Source: Spirochaetales bacterium
Lineage (GTDB): Bacteria > Spirochaetota > Spirochaetia > Sphaerochaetales > Sphaerochaetaceae
Direction of reading: 5' to 3'
Length of the DNA stretch: 15,829 nucleotides
NCBI GenBank assembly: GCA_017475725.1
Contig: JAFVFA010000064.1
Location: forward strand, 1 to 15,829
This document shows positions 13,809-15,829 of this stretch, piece by piece. Position 1 is the stretch's first letter; every line of letters begins with the position of its first letter. Position numbers and translations under genes: made by a program. The notes beneath the pieces were generated by a model. It worked only from the letters and a program-made list of their open reading frames with translations, did no database searches and was not told the origin of the DNA.

Positions 13809-13827
13809 TTGCCGTTTGCCACGTCCA

Positions 13828-15609
13828 TCAGCCGATCAGCTTCTCGAACTGGTCCAGGAGGTCTGTGAACTTCTTGGTCGCAGCCTCAACAGGAGCCTGT
13901 GTGGACATGTCGACGCCGGCACCCTTGAGGGTCTGGATCGGGAACTTGGATCCACCGGACTTGAGGAAGCCCAGATAGTCCTGAAGCTCCTTCTCACCGC
14001 CGTTGAGCACCCTCTGGGAGAGTGCGATCGCAGCTGAGATTCCAGTGGAGTACTTGTACACATAGTATGCGTTGTAGAAGTGCGGGATCCTGAGACCTTC
14101 AAGGTCGGAGTTCTCCTCGAACTTCATGTCAGGTCCGAAGTAGGCCTCAAGCAACTCTCTGTAGGTCTTCCTCATTGTTGAGGCCGTCAGAGGCTGCCCG
14201 TTCTCCTGCTGCGTGTGACAGAGGAGCTCGAACTCGGCGAACATGGTCTGGCGGAACAATGTGGCGATGATATCGTCGATCTGCTTGGCGATGATGTAGG
14301 TCTTCATGGTCTCGTTCTCTGCGTTGTCTGTCAGATACTTGGCCACAAGCTGCTCATTGAAGGTCGATGCGACCTCGGCCTCGAAGATCGTGTAGTCATA
14401 GCAGAGGAACGGGTTGTTGCGCTTGGAGTAGTAGCTGTGCATGCTGTGGCCACCCTCATGGGCGAGTGTGAAGACATCCCCTATGACATCCTCCTTGTAA
14501 TTGAGGAGAATGTATGGTGCTCCGATGAATCCGCCGCTGGAGAAGGCTCCGCTGCGCTTGCCCTTGTTCTCGTATCTGTCAACCCAGCGGTCTGTGGTGA
14601 TTCCCTTGTAGATGGTCTTCACATAGTCCTCTCCGAGCGGCTGAAGGGCCTCTCTGACGATCTCTGCGGCCTCTGCATAGGTCTTGTGGGTCTTGATGGA
14701 GCTTACAAGAGGGACGTAGACGTCGTAGTGCCTGAGCTCTTCCACTCCAAGGATCCTCTTTCTGAGGGCATAGTAGCGGTGGAGGGCAGGGAAGGCCTTG
14801 TGCACAGCCTCTATCAGACCTGTGTAGACGCTCTTCGGAACATCGTCGCGGTAGAGAGCTGCATCAAGCGCAGTGTCGAATCCTCTGACCTTGGCGTTGA
14901 AGATGTCCTGCTTGACCGAACCTGCGTAGAGTGTCGCGATTGTCTGCTCGTGCTTCTGGTACGTTGCGTAGAACTGGTCATATGCACGGCGCCTGAGGTC
15001 TCTGTCAGGATTGATCATGAACTGTGACCATGTGCTCTGTGAAAGAGGGATGTCATCAACCTTTCCGAAGTCCATGTCAACGTTTGTGAGCATGCTGAAG
15101 GCCCTTTGCGGGGTGCCCTGGAGCTCTGACTGCTTTGCAAGGATCTCCTCCTCCTGCGGTGAGAGCGTGTGCTCCTTCTGGCGCAGGATCTTCTTCAGAT
15201 AGACGCGGCTGTCATCGAACTCCTTTGCCTCGATCCACTTCTCGAGGTTCTTGATCTCAAGGATCTCCGGGTCCATGTAGCTTGTTGCCGCAACAAGGCC
15301 TGTGTAGACCTGGGAGATTATCCCCATCTTCCTCTGGTTCTCCGGATCGTTGGCCTCTGCGGAGGACTTGAGCGATGCGTAGACGTACACCTGCTCCGCA
15401 AGCATGAATGCATCAGATATCCACTTCATAGCGGAAAGAAGGTTCTCCGCGCTCTTTCCGAGGGTCCCCTTGAACTTTCCGGCTTCCGCGACCTTCTTCT
15501 GAAGCTTCTCAAGGTCTGTCTCCCAAGCCTCATCGCATGGATAGAGGCTGCTCAGATCCCACTTGTCAGATTCGTTGACCTGACTTCTCAACGGAATTTC
15601 CTTTGCCAT
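13828..15609 (-). CDS. pepF: Oligoendopeptidase F (M3 metallopeptidase)
   Basis: The 593-residue protein is full length for the M3B family (about 600). Zinc site H384-E-G-G-H388 within FTLAHEGGHSMHSYYS and the third ligand E412 in FEAEVASTFNEQL are visible; the N-terminal lobe contains ESDKWDLSSLYP, typical of PepF. It is a cytosolic zinc peptidase that cuts oligopeptides of moderate length, in peptide turnover. The start follows AGGAGA at seven bases. It begins nine bases after the rdgB-like stop, so the two are probably one operon with a promoter outside the window; a strong terminator follows. Confidence 0.95.
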   Translation of the reverse strand: MAKEIPLRSQVNESDKWDLSSLYPCDEAWETDLEKLQKKVAEAGKFKGTLGKSAENLLSAMKWISDAFMLAEQVYVYASLKSSAEANDPENQRKMGIISQVYTGLVAATSYMDPEILEIKNLEKWIEAKEFDDSRVYLKKILRQKEHTLSPQEEEILAKQSELQGTPQRAFSMLTNVDMDFGKVDDIPLSQSTWSQFMINPDRDLRRRAYDQFYATYQKHEQTIATLYAGSVKQDIFNAKVRGFDTALDAALYRDDVPKSVYTGLIEAVHKAFPALHRYYALRKRILGVEELRHYDVYVPLVSSIKTHKTYAEAAEIVREALQPLGEDYVKTIYKGITTDRWVDRYENKGKRSGAFSSGGFIGAPYILLNYKEDVIGDVFTLAHEGGHSMHSYYSKRNNPFLCYDYTIFEAEVASTFNEQLVAKYLTDNAENETMKTYIIAKQIDDIIATLFRQTMFAEFELLCHTQQENGQPLTASTMRKTYRELLEAYFGPDMKFEENSDLEGLRIPHFYNAYYVYKYSTGISAAIALSQRVLNGGEKELQDYLGFLKSGGSKFPIQTLKGAGVDMSTQAPVEAATKKFTDLLDQFEKLIG

Positions 15610-15618
15610 ATGTATCTC

Positions 15619-15829
15619 CTAATTTGTTTTTGCCTGATCGATGAATCTGCGGATGGCCCTGACGGCCTTGCCTCTGTGGCTGTACAGGTTCTTCTGTCCA
15701 TCCGGAAGCAATGCCATAGAGCATCCTGCGTCGTTGCAGTAGAAGACCGGGTCGTAACCGAATCCACCGGTGCCGTTCACCTCTTCCTTCAGAATATGCC
15801 CCTCTGCGGATTCGACTGCGGTGTATATC
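15619..15829 (-). CDS. rdgB: RdgB/HAM1 non-canonical purine NTP pyrophosphatase, C-terminal part
   Basis: The last 70 codons lie inside the window. Key blocks are NGTGGFGYDPVFY, SMALLPDGQKN and SHRGKAVRAIRRF, matching the C-terminal signature of the family, which hydrolyses ITP, XTP and dITP to monophosphate and pyrophosphate to keep them out of nucleic acids. The N-terminal SxNxxK phosphate-binding motif is outside the window. The stop (15619) is nine bases before the pepF start, so co-transcription is likely. Confidence 0.92.
   Translation of the reverse strand, partial: IYTAVESAEGHILKEEVNGTGGFGYDPVFYCNDAGCSMALLPDGQKNLYSHRGKAVRAIRRFIDQAKTN

Noticed and set aside
14215..15027. 270-codon plus-strand open frame inside pepF
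   Set aside because: Antisense shadow of a well-conserved M3 peptidase; low-complexity Val/Leu/Gly-rich translation and no ribosome binding site.

Overview
The window is ordinary bacterial chromosomal DNA: dense, short gaps, strong AGGAGG-type ribosome binding sites, no rRNA, tRNA, IS element or CRISPR array seen. The gene content points to an anaerobic, probably gut- or rumen-associated bacterium that uses plant polysaccharide: radical SAM chemistry, a ferredoxin-nitroreductase, rubredoxin, a GH5 glycanase and a second glycoside hydrolase. The ACGX peptide system and the style of PepF fit a spirochaete (Treponema/Sphaerochaeta-like) best in my memory, but this is a low-confidence guess; a Firmicute is not excluded.

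Left part (1-5667). A truncated glycoside hydrolase gene on the minus strand (1-110) is divergent from a LysR regulator (237-1127). Next comes a convergent metallo-beta-lactamase-fold/rubredoxin fusion (1163-2104). A compact plus-strand run follows: GNAT acetyltransferase, small four-helix membrane protein, SSAT-like acetyltransferase, and a PPC/DUF296 protein. After an 88-base gap there is a cytosolic GH5 glycanase whose end overlaps a third GNAT gene.

Centre (5675-11540), the most interesting part. An HxlR regulator with a cysteine near its N-terminus reads leftward from a good promoter. Rightward lies an apparent operon: a 62-residue ACGX-repeat precursor peptide, a terminator-like hairpin, a radical SAM/SPASM maturase, a zinc-free medium-chain (quinone-oxidoreductase-type) dehydrogenase, a 2x[4Fe-4S] ferredoxin-nitroreductase fusion, a zinc-type macrodomain ADP-ribosyl hydrolase, and a class M sirtuin (SirTM). 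SirTM/macrodomain pairs are known to add and remove ADP-ribose on a lipoylated GcvH-L carrier in staphylococci and streptococci. Here no GcvH-L or LplA2 is present, and the pair sits behind a RiPP (ribosomally made, modified peptide) cassette. A linked peptide-modification and reversible ADP-ribosylation system is therefore a testable hypothesis, not an established fact. The run ends in a broken alpha/beta-hydrolase relic.

Right part (11537-15829). A DUF3784 membrane protein and a TfoX-N-domain protein are on the plus strand. They are followed on the minus strand by a 5'-truncated peptide deformylase relic, a PlsC-like acyltransferase with a zinc-ribbon tail, oligoendopeptidase F, and the C-terminal end of an RdgB/HAM1 nucleotide pyrophosphatase. 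The last two are apparently one operon. No gene-free stretch exceeds 300 bases; the longest is 6002-6260, which holds the regulatory sites listed.
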